64,000 bases of DNA from Mesorhizobium sp. WSM4313 (GCF_002294725.1 NZ_NSFT01000004.1:372001-436000); one strand, 5' to 3'. Counted from the stretch's first letter, positions 42,483 through 51,241 are shown. A program made the numbers and translations. The notes: generated from the sequence alone by a model not told the origin.

Positions 42483-43337
42483 ATGCAATCGCAGACCATG
42501 GCGGCGGAGAAACTGTCTCCCGCCGCGCCGCCGGCTGACGCCGCGATAGCCATCGACGATGTGACGCTGCGCTTCGTCACGCCGGACGGCCACATGATGA
42601 CGGCGATCCGCGATTTCACCATGACGGTGGCGCGCGGCGAGTTCGCCTGCGTCGTCGGCCCGACCGGCTGCGGCAAGTCGACGACGCTCAACCTCGTCAC
42701 CGGCCTGTTGCGTCCGACCACCGGCAATGTCCGCGTCATGGGCAATCCGGTCACCGACATCAGCCGGGATATCGGCTTCGTCTTCCAGGCCGACGCGCTG
42801 TTTCCGTGGCGCAGCGTCCTCGACAACGTCGCCGCCGGTCCGCTCTTCCGCGGCACGCCGAAGAAAGAAGCCTATGAGAAGGCGCGCGACTGGATCGGCC
42901 GGGTCGGCCTTTCGCGGTTCGAGAAGCACTATCCGCACCAGCTTTCGGGCGGCATGCGCAAGCGCGCGGCGCTTGCCCAGACCTTCATCAACCAGCCCAA
43001 GATCCTGTTGATGGACGAGCCCTTCAGCGCGCTCGACATGCAGACCCGCACGGCAATGCAGGACGAATTGCTGGACCTCTGGTCGGGGCTGAAATCATCC
43101 GTCGTTTTCGTCACGCATGACCTTGAGGAAGCGGTGGCGCTGGCCGACAAGGTCTATGTGCTCACAGCCGGTCCGGGCACGGTGAAGAGCGTCTACCACA
43201 TCGACCTGCCGCGCCCGCGCGTCATGTCCGACATTCGCTACGACCCGAAATTCATCGAGATTGCCAAGGTGATCTGGAACGATCTGCGTGAGGAAGTGCA
43301 GCTCGGCCAAAGCCGTGGCTTGCAAGCGAGCCATTGA
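42483..43337 (+). CDS. ABC transporter ATP-binding protein (nitrate/sulfonate/taurine type)
   Basis: A 284-residue ATPase subunit. Walker A GPTGCGKST, Q-loop FQADALFPW, signature LSGGMRKRAALAQ, Walker B ILLMDEPFSALD and the switch histidine in VFVTHDLEEAVALADKVYVL are all intact. A 25-residue leader precedes the domain. An AGGAG site precedes the ATG at 42483. It couples with the permease 13 bp downstream. Confidence 0.95.
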   Translation: MQSQTMAAEKLSPAAPPADAAIAIDDVTLRFVTPDGHMMTAIRDFTMTVARGEFACVVGPTGCGKSTTLNLVTGLLRPTTGNVRVMGNPVTDISRDIGFVFQADALFPWRSVLDNVAAGPLFRGTPKKEAYEKARDWIGRVGLSRFEKHYPHQLSGGMRKRAALAQTFINQPKILLMDEPFSALDMQTRTAMQDELLDLWSGLKSSVVFVTHDLEEAVALADKVYVLTAGPGTVKSVYHIDLPRPRVMSDIRYDPKFIEIAKVIWNDLREEVQLGQSRGLQASH

Positions 43338-43350
43338 AAGGAGACTTGCC

Positions 43351-44226
43351 ATGACCGCCATCTCTCCAACCGATCAGGCCGCAGCCCGCGCCACCTCGAT
43401 CGTCGCCGCGGAAGCGCAGGCGAGGGCACGACTGCGCAAACGCCATGCTCTGGTCATCGGCCTGCGCCTCGCGATCCTCGTCGTCTTCCTAGGCCTTTGG
43501 GAACTCTGCGCCGACTACAACATCATCGACCCGTTCTTCTTCTCCAGCCCGTCGGGCATCTGGGAACAGATCTGGTCCTGGATCACCGAGGGCACCTCGC
43601 AGGGGCCGCTCTGGCTGCAGATCTATGTGACGCTGGAGGAAACCTTCCTCGGCTTCGCTATCGGCGCCGTCGGCGGCATCGTGGCGGGCATCATCCTTGG
43701 CCGCAACAAGCTGCTGGCCGATGTGTTCTCGATCTACATCAAGATCGCGAACTCCGTGCCGCGCGTGGTGCTCGGCTCGGTGTTCATCATCGCGCTCGGG
43801 TTGGGCATGGCTTCCAAAGTGGCGCTGGCCGTCGTCATGGTGTTCTTCGTCGTCTTCGCCAACGCCTTCCAGGGCGTGCGCGAGGCCGACAGGGCGATGA
43901 TCGCCAACGCCCAGATCCTCGGCGCCTCGCCGTTCCAGATCACCCGCTCGGTCATCATCCCTTCGGCGATGAGCTGGATCCTCGCCAGCCTGCATGTCAG
44001 CTTCGGCTTCGCCCTTGTCGGCGCCGTCGTCGGCGAGTTCCTCGGCGCCAAGCAGGGCATGGGCCTTTTGATCTCCACCGCGCAGGGCGCCTTCAACGCC
44101 AATGGAGTCTTCGCCGCCATGATCATCCTGGCGGTGATGGCACTGGTGGTGGAGTTCATCATCACCCGCTTCGAGAACTATGTGGTGAAGTGGCGCCCGG
44201 CGCCGTTCAACGAGCAGGGGACCTGA
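43351..44226 (+). CDS. ABC transporter permease (nitrate/sulfonate/taurine type)
   Basis: A 291-residue inner-membrane permease with about six helices. A 30-residue charged N-terminus is followed by LRLAILVVFLGLWELCA; the EAA loop reads ANAQILGASPFQITRSVIIPSAMSWI, the contact site for the ATPase. An AAAGGAGA site precedes the ATG at 43351. Third and last gene of the importer; a perfect hairpin follows the stop. Confidence 0.95.
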   Translation: MTAISPTDQAAARATSIVAAEAQARARLRKRHALVIGLRLAILVVFLGLWELCADYNIIDPFFFSSPSGIWEQIWSWITEGTSQGPLWLQIYVTLEETFLGFAIGAVGGIVAGIILGRNKLLADVFSIYIKIANSVPRVVLGSVFIIALGLGMASKVALAVVMVFFVVFANAFQGVREADRAMIANAQILGASPFQITRSVIIPSAMSWILASLHVSFGFALVGAVVGEFLGAKQGMGLLISTAQGAFNANGVFAAMIILAVMALVVEFIITRFENYVVKWRPAPFNEQGT

Positions 44227-44233
44227 GCGATCA

Positions 44234-44260
44234 CCGCACACCATCATGTCTGGTGTGCGG
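44234..44260 (+). terminator. Hairpin after the ABC importer operon
   Basis: Perfect 10-bp stem CCGCACACCA / TGGTGTGCGG with a 7-nt loop, but without a following T tract, so either a weak terminator or an mRNA 3' stabiliser. Confidence 0.6.
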
Positions 44261-44273
44261 CCTCACTTGGTGT

Positions 44274-44303
44274 ATGACAAAGTCATGCGCCTTGTGCTAT
44301 ACT
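44274..44303 (+). promoter_or_regulatory. Promoter and putative operator of the ParDE-like operon
   Basis: Palindrome ATGAC-AAA-GTCAT (44274-44286) overlaps a possible -35 (ATGACA), with a good -10 TATACT at 44298-44303 after 18 bp. A palindrome over the -35 fits autorepression by the antitoxin. Confidence 0.65.
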
Positions 44304-44326
44304 GAGGGGCATCGAGGAGACGAGTC

Positions 44327-44617
44327 ATGCGAAACTCCCAGCCCCTGACGATCACGCTGCCGCTCGAGATGGCGCAGATGGTGAAAAATAAGGTTGCCTC
44401 GGGCGAATACGCCACCGAGAGCGAAGTCATCCGTGATGGCCTGCGTACGCTGGCTGCCCGTGACGCGGCGATTGAACGCTGGCTGCGCGAGGAAGTCGTG
44501 CCGACGATGCAGGATGCGCGCGCCCATCCTGAGAAGCTTTTGACGGCCGAGCAGCTGCGCCGCAATCTCTCTGAGCACATCAACGCGATCGACGCCAAAC
44601 CGCGCTCCGGTGCATGA
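44327..44617 (+). CDS. parD: Type II antitoxin, ParD/CC2985 family
   Basis: A 96-residue ribbon-helix-helix antitoxin: LTITLPLEMAQMVKNKVASGEYATESEVIRDGLRTLAARD is the standard ParD/CopG-type DNA-binding N-terminus, and the C-terminal half is the acidic, helical toxin-binding part. The reading frame overlaps the toxin by 4 nt (ATGA). It neutralises the ParE/RelE-fold toxin and probably represses the operon through the upstream palindrome. Confidence 0.92.
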   Translation: MRNSQPLTITLPLEMAQMVKNKVASGEYATESEVIRDGLRTLAARDAAIERWLREEVVPTMQDARAHPEKLLTAEQLRRNLSEHINAIDAKPRSGA

Positions 44618-44931
44618 AATATCAGGTCAGGTTCCATGCTGCCGCCGAGCGGGACATTGCCGAGTTGCTGAGCGAGCTCGCGCCAAAGGCTGGCGTGGCA
44701 ACCGCTTTGCGTTTTGTCGGCCGCATTGTCGACTATTGTCTCGACTTTGAGACTTTTCCGGAGCGGGGCACGCGTCATGACGAAATCGCACCGGGTTTGC
44801 GCACGGTAGGATGGCGCCGACGCGCGACGATCGCGTTCGAAATCGTGGATGACAAAGTGGTCATCCTCCGGGATTCTTTACGCGGGTCGTACGCTCGAAT
44901 TGCCGGACGAAGAGCCCGAACATTGACGTAG
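44614..44931 (+). CDS. parE: Type II toxin, ParE/RelE superfamily
   Basis: A 105-residue toxin with YQVRFHAAAERDIAELLSEL at the start, the central RFVGRIVDYCLDFETFPERGTRHDEIAPGLR (positions about 33-63) and a final strand pair RATIAFEIVDDKVVILRD. Pattern and partner indicate a ParE-type (gyrase) or RelE-type (mRNA) toxin; the family alone does not decide between them. Overlap with the antitoxin ensures coupled expression. Confidence 0.9.
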   Translation: MKYQVRFHAAAERDIAELLSELAPKAGVATALRFVGRIVDYCLDFETFPERGTRHDEIAPGLRTVGWRRRATIAFEIVDDKVVILRDSLRGSYARIAGRRARTLT

Positions 44932-44934
44932 GCC

Positions 44935-46302
44935 TTAGGCCAGCGGCAGCCGGACCTCGACTTTGAGCCCGCCCGCGGCGGCGTCGCCCAGAGTGACGCT
45001 GCCGCCGGCATTCTCGACCACCTCGCGCACGATCGCCAGGCCGAGCCCGCTGCCCTCCTCGGCCGAGCCGGCGAGGCGGTAGAAGCGTTCGAAGACATGC
45101 TCCCGTTCCTCGGCCGGAATGCCGGGGCCGGTATCGGCCACCGTCAGCACGCCCTCGCGATCGACCATCGCCAGCCTGACAGTCACCGCGCCGCCAGCCG
45201 GCGTGTAGCGCAGCGCGTTGTCGACCAGATTGACGATCATCTCGCGCAGCATCGTGCCGTCGCCGATCACCGCCACCGGTCCGTTCTCCTCGAGGCCGAG
45301 GTCGATGTCGCGCTTGATCGCCACCGGCGCCTGCGCTTCCAGCACATGGCGGGCGGCCTCGGTGAGGTCGATGCGGTCGGCGCGTGGCCGCCGGCTGCCG
45401 GGCTCGGCGCGCGAAAGCGTGAGCAATTGTTCAGCGAGCCGCGCCAGCCTGCCGGAACTCGCTTGCAACGCGACCAGCGCCTCCTGGCGCCGATCGGACA
45501 CGGTTTCCCGCAAGGCATAGCTTGCCTGCGTCGACAAGAGCGCCAGCGGCGTGCGCAACTGGTGCGCGGCATTGGCGATGAAGCGTCGCTGCGCCGCCAT
45601 TTGCGCCCGCACGCGCTCCATATAGGCGTTGAGCGCCTCGATCAGCGGCCGGATCTCGCTCTGCGCGCCCGGGACCTCGACCGGATCGAGATCGCTGCGG
45701 CTTCGCGAGCGCACGGCATCGCGCAGCCGGATCAGCGGCGCCAAGCCGCGGCGCAGGCCAAGCAGCACGAACACGCCGGCAATGGCCACCAAGGCAAGCT
45801 GCTGGGCGAAGGCGCTGAGCCACAGGCGCTTGACCATGGCGTCATGTCCGGCAAGCGTGACGCCGACCGTGACCTTGATCGGCGAATCGCTGCCGGCGCC
45901 GATCACGGCATGGCTGAGCGTTGCCAGGCGCAGCGGGTGATCGCGGTAGGTGGCTTCGACGCTGCCGCGATCCGGCGCCTCGGGCAGGTCCGGATAGCCG
46001 CTCAGCAGCCGCCCGCCGGCGGTCTCGACGCGATAATAGACGCTGTCGCGGTCGCCGGTGTCGAACATCTCGATCGCCGCCGGCGGCACGGTAGCGTCGA
46101 GCGCGCCGTCGGCCATCGCCACCTGCTCGGCGATGGCGCGTGCCGAGCCGACCAGCATGCGATCGGTGACGAGGTCTGCCGTCGCCAGCGCGTTGCGCTG
46201 GCTGGTCCACAGATTGATGGCGGCGAGCCCAGCCAACGGCAGCACCACCCAGGCCAGCAACTGCAGGCGAAGGCTGCCGAACCGGAGCCTGTCGATTTTC
46301 AT
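44935..46302 (-). CDS. Sensor histidine kinase, TctE-like
   Basis: A 455-residue inner-membrane kinase: helix 1 (13-30), a periplasmic 2CSK_N/TctE-type sensor domain (about 31-160, with LVGSARAIAEQVAMADGALDATVPPAAIEMFD type positions 50-81), helix 2 (165-183), HAMP linker, dimerisation domain with phospho-accepting H247 (NAAHQLRTPL), and a HATPase domain with NLVDNALRYTP, DTGPGIP and GSGLGLAIV. Overlaps its response regulator by 4 nt. Relatives sense tricarboxylates, but the ligand here is unknown; no transporter is adjacent in the same unit. Confidence 0.95.
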   Translation of the reverse strand: MKIDRLRFGSLRLQLLAWVVLPLAGLAAINLWTSQRNALATADLVTDRMLVGSARAIAEQVAMADGALDATVPPAAIEMFDTGDRDSVYYRVETAGGRLLSGYPDLPEAPDRGSVEATYRDHPLRLATLSHAVIGAGSDSPIKVTVGVTLAGHDAMVKRLWLSAFAQQLALVAIAGVFVLLGLRRGLAPLIRLRDAVRSRSRSDLDPVEVPGAQSEIRPLIEALNAYMERVRAQMAAQRRFIANAAHQLRTPLALLSTQASYALRETVSDRRQEALVALQASSGRLARLAEQLLTLSRAEPGSRRPRADRIDLTEAARHVLEAQAPVAIKRDIDLGLEENGPVAVIGDGTMLREMIVNLVDNALRYTPAGGAVTVRLAMVDREGVLTVADTGPGIPAEEREHVFERFYRLAGSAEEGSGLGLAIVREVVENAGGSVTLGDAAAGGLKVEVRLPLA

Positions 46303-46976
46303 GGCGCCGGATCGTCGTGGCGCAACAGGTAGCCCAGGCCGCGCAAGGTGGCGATCTGGACGCGCGATCCCTCAAGCTTCTTGCGCAGCCTGTGCACATA
46401 GATCTCGATGGCGCTGGGGTCGGCGTCGGTGTCGAAGTCGTAGATCGCGGTCGAGAGCGCCGCCTTGCTCACCGTGCGACCGGCCTTGACGACGAGCTGT
46501 TCCAGCACCGCGTGCTCACGCGGCGTCAGCGACAGCGTCGCGCCGGCAAGCGAGAACAGCCTGGTGTTGGTATCAAAGGTGAGATCGCCGCAGGAAACGA
46601 TCGGCGCGGTGCGGTCGTTGGCGCGGCGCAGCTGCACGCGGATGCGCGCTTCCAGCTCCTCGATCTGAAATGGTTTCGCCAGATAGTCGTCGGCGCCTTC
46701 GTTGAGGCCCTTGACCCGGCCGTCAAGGCTGGCATTGGCGGTAAGCACGATAACCGGCACCGGGTTGCCACGCGCCCGCAGCCTTTTCAGCACCTCCATG
46801 CCGCCCATGCGGGGCAGGGCAAGGTCGAGGATGATCAAAGCGTGATCCCCGGCGGCTAAAGCATGCTCGACATCCTCGCCCTCATGCACCACGTCGACGA
46901 CATAGCTCGCCTGGCGCAGCGTCTTGCTCAGCCAATCGGCCAGTTCGCGATTGTCCTCGACAAGCAGCAGCCGCAT
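46299..46976 (-). CDS. OmpR-family response regulator
   Basis: A 225-residue regulator: receiver domain (1-115) with acidic pair E8-D9, phospho-acceptor D51 (ILDLALP), T79 and K101 (AKPF); winged-helix DNA-binding domain (about 130-222) with LTPREHAVLEQLV and YVHRLRKKLEG..TLRGLGYLL. The ATG at 46976 gives the standard MRLLLVEDN start; the frame upstream is not coding. First gene of a two-gene operon with the sensor kinase. Confidence 0.96.
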   Translation of the reverse strand: MRLLLVEDNRELADWLSKTLRQASYVVDVVHEGEDVEHALAAGDHALIILDLALPRMGGMEVLKRLRARGNPVPVIVLTANASLDGRVKGLNEGADDYLAKPFQIEELEARIRVQLRRANDRTAPIVSCGDLTFDTNTRLFSLAGATLSLTPREHAVLEQLVVKAGRTVSKAALSTAIYDFDTDADPSAIEIYVHRLRKKLEGSRVQIATLRGLGYLLRHDDPAP

Positions 46977-47161
46977 CGTTCGTCGCTGTTCCTCCCAACG
47001 GCGTCGACCTTCGCCAAAGGGCGGCAGGCGGCGTCCAAATTGGTTCCCGAGGCAACCGATAGTATCGATCCGCGCGCAAGGCAAACGTGGTTTCTCGGCG
47101 ACCGCCACCCCGGTCATGGTGCCTGCCGAGCCACCTGTTCGGTTGCGCAAGCGATAAAACC

Positions 47162-47175
47162 GAACCGTTCGGTTC
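47162..47175. promoter_or_regulatory. Palindrome GAACCGTTCGGTTC (putative operator 1)
   Basis: Perfect 14-bp palindrome, GAACCG-TT-CGGTTC. The symmetry and length fit a dimeric TetR, MarR or GntR-type site. No such regulator gene is adjacent. Confidence 0.7.
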
Positions 47176-47315
47176 AATTAATGTTGACGGTTCGTATTGC
47201 CAGGGTCAACACCGGACCTGTTATCCAGGTGCCGCACCGCGCGATGACCCCCGTAACCGTTTGATAACAAACGACAAGAATGTGGCCGCTGCGTAGTTCA
47301 CCTAATTTCAAGATC

Positions 47316-47329
47316 GAACCGAACGGTTC
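47316..47329. promoter_or_regulatory. Palindrome GAACCGAACGGTTC (putative operator 2)
   Basis: Perfect 14-bp palindrome with the same arms as operator 1 and AA as centre, about 130 bp upstream of the first DUF680 gene. Confidence 0.7.
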
Positions 47330-47457
47330 AGTTCACAATTTTTTGTGATTGGAAATGGCAACAGGGCCGACCCATTTCGGGGTGGTCCGAGCGACGCGAA
47401 TTTCCATTACGGCACGCCACTAGACGGACACGACTTTTGAAATCTGGAGTATCTGAA

Positions 47458-47697
47458 ATGAACAAGATTGCTTTTGCCGCCGCTGCTTTCCTCATTGCCA
47501 CGGGCAGCGCTTTCGCTGGCAGTGACCACTACGGTTCCGACAATGTCAACCAGCCGGCCGTAACGGCCCCCGCGGGCAACGTCGACAACACCGTCACCGG
47601 TTCGATCCGCAAGCTCGACAAGTTCGAGCAGCGCGAGTTCCACATCACACCTGATCAGAACCAGCCGCAGTCGGGCCAAGGCATCTGGGGCCGCTAA
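47458..47697 (+). CDS. DUF680-type small exported protein, array member 1
   Basis: A 79-residue protein: signal peptide MNKIAFAAAAFLIATGSAFA and a mature 59-residue part starting GSDHYGSDNVNQPAVTAP, then NTVTGSIRKLDKFEQ. The signature FAgSDhYG immediately after the signal and the V(t)xSI motif recur in the two following genes. I assign it to DUF680, a family known mainly from Mesorhizobium; function unknown. The leader CTGGAGTATCTGAA before the ATG is nearly identical to that of member 2, showing recent duplication. Confidence 0.8.
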   Translation: MNKIAFAAAAFLIATGSAFAGSDHYGSDNVNQPAVTAPAGNVDNTVTGSIRKLDKFEQREFHITPDQNQPQSGQGIWGR

Positions 47698-47753
47698 CCG
47701 GCGCGCCTCCTAATCCGCTTCAACCAATAACCTTCAAATCTGGAGTAACTCAA

Positions 47754-47960
47754 ATGACCAAGATCGCTCTTACCGCCGTCGCCCTGCTTGTCGCCACGGG
47801 CGCCGCTTTCGCCAGCTCGGACAATTACGGAGCGGCCAATGCCAAACAGCCGGCTGTCACCATCGACCGGACTGTGACGACCTCGATCGCGAAGTCGGAC
47901 GCGGATGTCCGAAGGCCGGTGGTGCAGGGCACCGATCACAACCTGTTCGGCAACCACTGA
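47754..47960 (+). CDS. DUF680-type small exported protein, array member 2
   Basis: A 68-residue paralogue of the preceding gene: signal peptide MTKIALTAVALLVATGAAFA, then SSDNYGAANAKQPAVTIDRTVTTSI as positions 21-45. The leader CTGGAGTAACTCAA matches that of member 1. The C-terminus diverges completely, which suggests that only the first half of the mature protein is under shared constraint. A strong terminator follows. Confidence 0.8.
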   Translation: MTKIALTAVALLVATGAAFASSDNYGAANAKQPAVTIDRTVTTSIAKSDADVRRPVVQGTDHNLFGNH

Positions 47961-47979
47961 TCCGACCCGGAAAAAAGCA

Positions 47980-48010
47980 GGCGGCGGGCTTGTCCCGCCG
48001 CTCTGTTTTT
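47980..48010 (+). terminator. Terminator after array member 2
   Basis: GCAGGCGGCGGG / CCCGCCGCTCTG stem with a CTTGT loop, followed by TTTTTCT. Confidence 0.85.
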
Positions 48011-48233
48011 CTGCAGCCGGCTAACGCCGTTTGAATCGCATCACAAGTATTTGTCATCACAAGCATTTGTAATCGTTTGCCTTTTTCTGAGCGAAGTCCG
48101 ATCCGACACTGCCATGGCAGCTGAAAAGCGAACGCGCCGGGAATAAACCCAGGCCGCCGCGGGTCTTTTCGGCAGCGGGGCCATCCTCCCAAGGCCATCG
48201 CCCGACGAAACCAAACGGACAAGGAAAACCGAA

Positions 48234-48482
48234 ATGACCAGGATCGCTCTCACCACTGTCGCAATGCTTCTCGCGATGGGCGCCGCCTTCGCCGGCAGCG
48301 ACCACTACGGCGCCGATGGCGTCAGCCAGGCAGCCACCGTTGGCTCCGACACCAGCGTCACGGCTTCGATCCCGAAGCACAACACAGTCAAGCCGGCCCC
48401 GAAGGTCGATACCGAGATGAAGACTGGCGCGGCCGGCGCTGCGGATTGGCCGGGTCCGCCATCGGACAACTGGGGCAATTGA
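48234..48482 (+). CDS. DUF680-type small exported protein, array member 3
   Basis: An 82-residue paralogue: signal peptide MTRIALTTVAMLLAMGAAFA, then GSDHYGADGVSQAATVGSD and SVTASIPKHNT, matching the conserved block of members 1 and 2; the tail is Pro/Gly-rich and ends WPGPPSDNWGN. It lies after a terminator and so has its own promoter in the 270-bp gap. All three probably act in the periplasm or outside the cell. Confidence 0.8.
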   Translation: MTRIALTTVAMLLAMGAAFAGSDHYGADGVSQAATVGSDTSVTASIPKHNTVKPAPKVDTEMKTGAAGAADWPGPPSDNWGN

Positions 48483-48502
48483 GCTCGTCTTTGAAAATAT
48501 TG

Positions 48503-48530
48503 AAGGCGGCGGGCTTGCCCGCCGCCTTGC
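48503..48530 (+). terminator. Terminator after array member 3
   Basis: AAGGCGGCGGGC / GCCCGCCGCCTT perfect 12-bp stem with a TT loop; lies between member 3 and convergent sixA. Confidence 0.8.
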
Positions 48531-48552
48531 TTATGGGCCGCCAGGCTTCGGG

Positions 48553-49068
48553 CTACGTCAAATCCTTCGGCCGAACAAAATGCGTCAGTCGGGCGCCACG
48601 GAAGTCGAGATCGGCCCAATCCTTGTCCAGCGTGAACCGGACAAGAGCTGCCGTCGGAAACTTCGCTTCGATCATCTTGAAAACGCTCTCATCCGTTCCG
48701 GGGCCGGCCAGCCGCAACACAAAGTGCTGCAGGCCGGGATTGTGGCCGATCACTATCAGGCTCGCTGCCTTGGCCTGCCGCACGCGCGCCAGGATCGCAC
48801 CGGCAGCCGCCTCGTAGAGTTCGTCGGCGAATTGCGCCGGCACGTTCTTCGGGAGTTCGGCCGCAACCAGCCGCCAGGTATCGCGCGTGCGCAGCGCCGG
48901 CGACACCAGCGCCAGATCCGGCAGCCAACCGCGCTGGGCAAGCTCCCGCCCCATCAGCGGCGCCGTCTTTAAGCCGCGCGCGGCTAGCGGCCGGTCGAAA
49001 TCCTCAAGCTTGGGATCGTCCCGACTCGACTTGGCGTGGCGGAGGATAAGAAGTTGTCTCAGGGGCAT
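48553..49068 (-). CDS. sixA: Phosphohistidine phosphatase SixA family protein
   Basis: A 171-residue histidine-phosphatase-superfamily enzyme. The catalytic RHG-type motif is L-R-H-A-K-S at residues 9-14, with the second histidine in VIGHNPGLQHF. Length and sequence fit the SixA branch that dephosphorylates phosphohistidine proteins. It follows purN downstream by 8 bp on the same strand, so it could be the last gene of the purMN operon. Confidence 0.9.
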   Translation of the reverse strand: MPLRQLLILRHAKSSRDDPKLEDFDRPLAARGLKTAPLMGRELAQRGWLPDLALVSPALRTRDTWRLVAAELPKNVPAQFADELYEAAAGAILARVRQAKAASLIVIGHNPGLQHFVLRLAGPGTDESVFKMIEAKFPTAALVRFTLDKDWADLDFRGARLTHFVRPKDLT

Positions 49069-49076
49069 TGCAGCCT

Positions 49077-49784
49077 CTACGGCGTGATCCGCGCCAGCTG
49101 CTCGAGGTCGGTCTCCTCGCGCAGCGGGTCGGGCGCCATCACCACCGAGGTGGCGTTGTCGGCGTCGTCGGCGAAATGGGCAAGCACGGTGTGGCCCTTT
49201 TCCATGCGCGCCTTGCCTTCGGCGACCAGACCCAGCGCCAGCGGATAGAGCCGGTGCTCCACCTTCAGCACGCGCGCGGCAAGCGTGTCCTCATTGTCGC
49301 CGACCATCACCGGCACGGCGGCCTGCGCGATGATCGGGCCGTCATCCATCTCGGGCGTGACGAAATGCACCGAGCAGCCATGGATGCGAACACCGGCGCG
49401 GATGGCCCGCGCATGCGTGTCCAGACCCTTGAAGGCCGGCAGCAGGGCAGGGTGGATGTTGACCATGCGCCCCTGCCATTTCTCGACCAAGCCGCGGCCG
49501 AGGATCCGCATATAGCCGGCCAAGGCTACGATGTCGGCGCCGAAGCCGACAAGCGCGGCGTCGAGCGCAGCGTCATAGGCATCCTTGGTCGGATGGTCGG
49601 CGCGCTGGATGACCTTGGTGGCGATGCCGCGCGACTGGGCGATGCCGAGGCCGGCGGCGTTCGCGCGGTCGGAAATGACGCCGACGATTTCCGCCGGATA
49701 GATTGGATCGGCGGCGGCCGCGATCAGCGCCGTCATGTTGGAGCCGCGTCCCGAGATCAGGACGACCGTTCGTTTCCTGCTCAT
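49077..49784 (-). CDS. purN: Phosphoribosylglycinamide formyltransferase
   Basis: A 235-residue enzyme of de novo purine synthesis that formylates GAR using 10-formyl-THF. Recognised by [15 protein letters not shown] (phosphate loop), LAGYMRILG, the catalytic [16 protein letters not shown] and [15 protein letters not shown]. The ATG at 49784 overlaps the purM stop by 4 nt. The frame is open upstream but only within purM. Confidence 0.97.
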   Translation of the reverse strand: MSRKRTVVLISGRGSNMTALIAAAADPIYPAEIVGVISDRANAAGLGIAQSRGIATKVIQRADHPTKDAYDAALDAALVGFGADIVALAGYMRILGRGLVEKWQGRMVNIHPALLPAFKGLDTHARAIRAGVRIHGCSVHFVTPEMDDGPIIAQAAVPVMVGDNEDTLAARVLKVEHRLYPLALGLVAEGKARMEKGHTVLAHFADDADNATSVVMAPDPLREETDLEQLARITP

Positions 49785-50860
49785 AGGCCGATCGAGCCCC
49801 GATAGATGACGCCGGCGTCGCGGCGCGGCACGATGCGGCCGATCGGCGTCACCGTCTCGCCGGCTTCCTGCAGCACCGCCGCGACCTGCGCCGCCTGGCC
49901 GGAGGCGACCGCGAGGATCATGCCGATGCCGCAATTGAAGGTGCGCATCATCTCTTCCGGCGCGACGCCGCCGGTCTTGGCCAGCCACGAGAACACCGGC
50001 GGCACGTCGATCGCTTCGAGGTCGAGCTCGGCGGAAAAATCCTTGGGCAAAACGCGCGGAATGTTTTCCGGGAAACCGCCGCCGGTGATATGGGCCAGCG
50101 CCTTGATGCCATGCGTGTTGCGGATCGCTTTCAGGATCGACTTCACATAGATGCGCGTTGGCTCGAGCAGCGCCTCGGCGAGGCTGAGCTCCTCGTTGAA
50201 TGGCGCCGCATCGCTCCAGCTAAGGCCGCTCGCGGCGACGATCCGGCGCACCAGCGAAAAGCCGTTGGAGTGCAGGCCGGACGAGGCAAGGCCGAGCAGC
50301 ACGTCGCCTTCGACGATGTCGTCGGTCGGCAGCAGCTGGCCGCGCTCGGCGGCGCCCACGGCGAAGCCCGCAAGGTCGTAATCCTTGTCGTGATACATGC
50401 CCGGCATCTCGGCGGTCTCGCCGCCGATCAGCGCGCAGCCGGCCTGCCGGCAACCTTGCGCGATGCCGCCGACGATTGAAGCGCCCTGGTCCGGGTCGAG
50501 CTTGCCGGTGGCGAAATAATCGAGGAAGAACAGCGGCTCGGCGCCCTGCACGACGATGTCGTTGACGCACATGGCGACGAGATCGATGCCGATCGTGTCG
50601 TGCTTGCCGGCATCGATGGCGATCTTGAGCTTGGTGCCCACACCGTCATTGGCCGCGACCAGCACCGGATCGGTGAAGCCGGCGGCCTTCAGGTCGAACA
50701 GTCCGCCGAAGCCGCCGATCTCGCCATCGGCGCCCGGCCGGCGCGTGGCGCGCACCAGCGGCTTGATCTTCTCGACCATCAGATTGCCGGCATCGATGTC
50801 GACGCCAGCCTCGGCGTAGGTGAGCCCGTTTTTGCGCTCGGCCTTGTCGCCCTTGCTCAT
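49781..50860 (-). CDS. purM: Phosphoribosylformylglycinamidine cyclo-ligase
   Basis: A 359-residue AIR synthetase, the fifth step of purine synthesis. Signatures are [57 protein letters not shown] and [16 protein letters not shown]. The ATG at 50860 gives the normal N-terminus. It leads a purM-purN(-sixA) operon and is divergent from the pgsA2-perM-hdaA genes, a conserved alphaproteobacterial order. Confidence 0.97.
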   Translation of the reverse strand: MSKGDKAERKNGLTYAEAGVDIDAGNLMVEKIKPLVRATRRPGADGEIGGFGGLFDLKAAGFTDPVLVAANDGVGTKLKIAIDAGKHDTIGIDLVAMCVNDIVVQGAEPLFFLDYFATGKLDPDQGASIVGGIAQGCRQAGCALIGGETAEMPGMYHDKDYDLAGFAVGAAERGQLLPTDDIVEGDVLLGLASSGLHSNGFSLVRRIVAASGLSWSDAAPFNEELSLAEALLEPTRIYVKSILKAIRNTHGIKALAHITGGGFPENIPRVLPKDFSAELDLEAIDVPPVFSWLAKTGGVAPEEMMRTFNCGIGMILAVASGQAAQVAAVLQEAGETVTPIGRIVPRRDAGVIYRGSIGL

Positions 50861-50969
50861 CGTCGGCTCGTCCTCGTTTCCATTGCCGGCTCTTCGCATG
50901 AATGGTTTCGGGGAGCAAGGATGGCCGTCGTTTCCGCCGACAAAAGCGTGGAAAGTGAGCACCGACATA

Positions 50970-51168
50970 GGCGATTGGCGAAGGCCGAGATGGCCAATCT
51001 CCCCCCTTTGCGGGGGAGATGTCCGGCAGGACACGGGGTGTGAAGGAATACCAGCGTCGATAATGGTTCTGACGACACGGCGAAAGAAGAACTCCGATAT
51101 GCCGAGGGACAGCACCCCTCTGCCTTGCCAGGCCTCTCCCCTGCAAGAGGGGAGATCGGCAGCTTCAG
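50970..51168. repeat. Dispersed repeat family B, inverted pair 2
   Basis: GCGATTGGCGAAGGCCGAGA and CCCCCCTTTGCGGGGGAGATG on the left, CACCCCTCTGCCTTGCCAGG and CCCCTGCAAGAGGGGAGATCG on the right, matching 5880-6020. It occupies most of the 380-bp purM / pgsA2 intergenic region. Confidence 0.82.
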
Positions 51169-51241
51169 CGCCGCTCCTCTCTTGCCCAATTTACTTATCT
51201 CCATCATCTATTCTCCAATAAAAATCGCGACGGGACATCAT

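Larger units (their letters stand above)
46977..47457. other. Divergent intergenic region (response regulator / DUF680 array)
   Basis: About 480 bp with no supported gene. Its notable content is two GAACCG-NN-CGGTTC palindromes 154 bp apart (listed separately) and half-sites such as TTCGGTTG near 47139-47146 and CGGTTCG near 47188-47194. It must contain the promoters of both flanking operons. Confidence 0.6.

Noticed and set aside
45097..46332. 411-codon plus-strand frame opposite the sensor kinase
   Set aside because: Shadow; kinase H, N, G boxes are intact on the minus strand.
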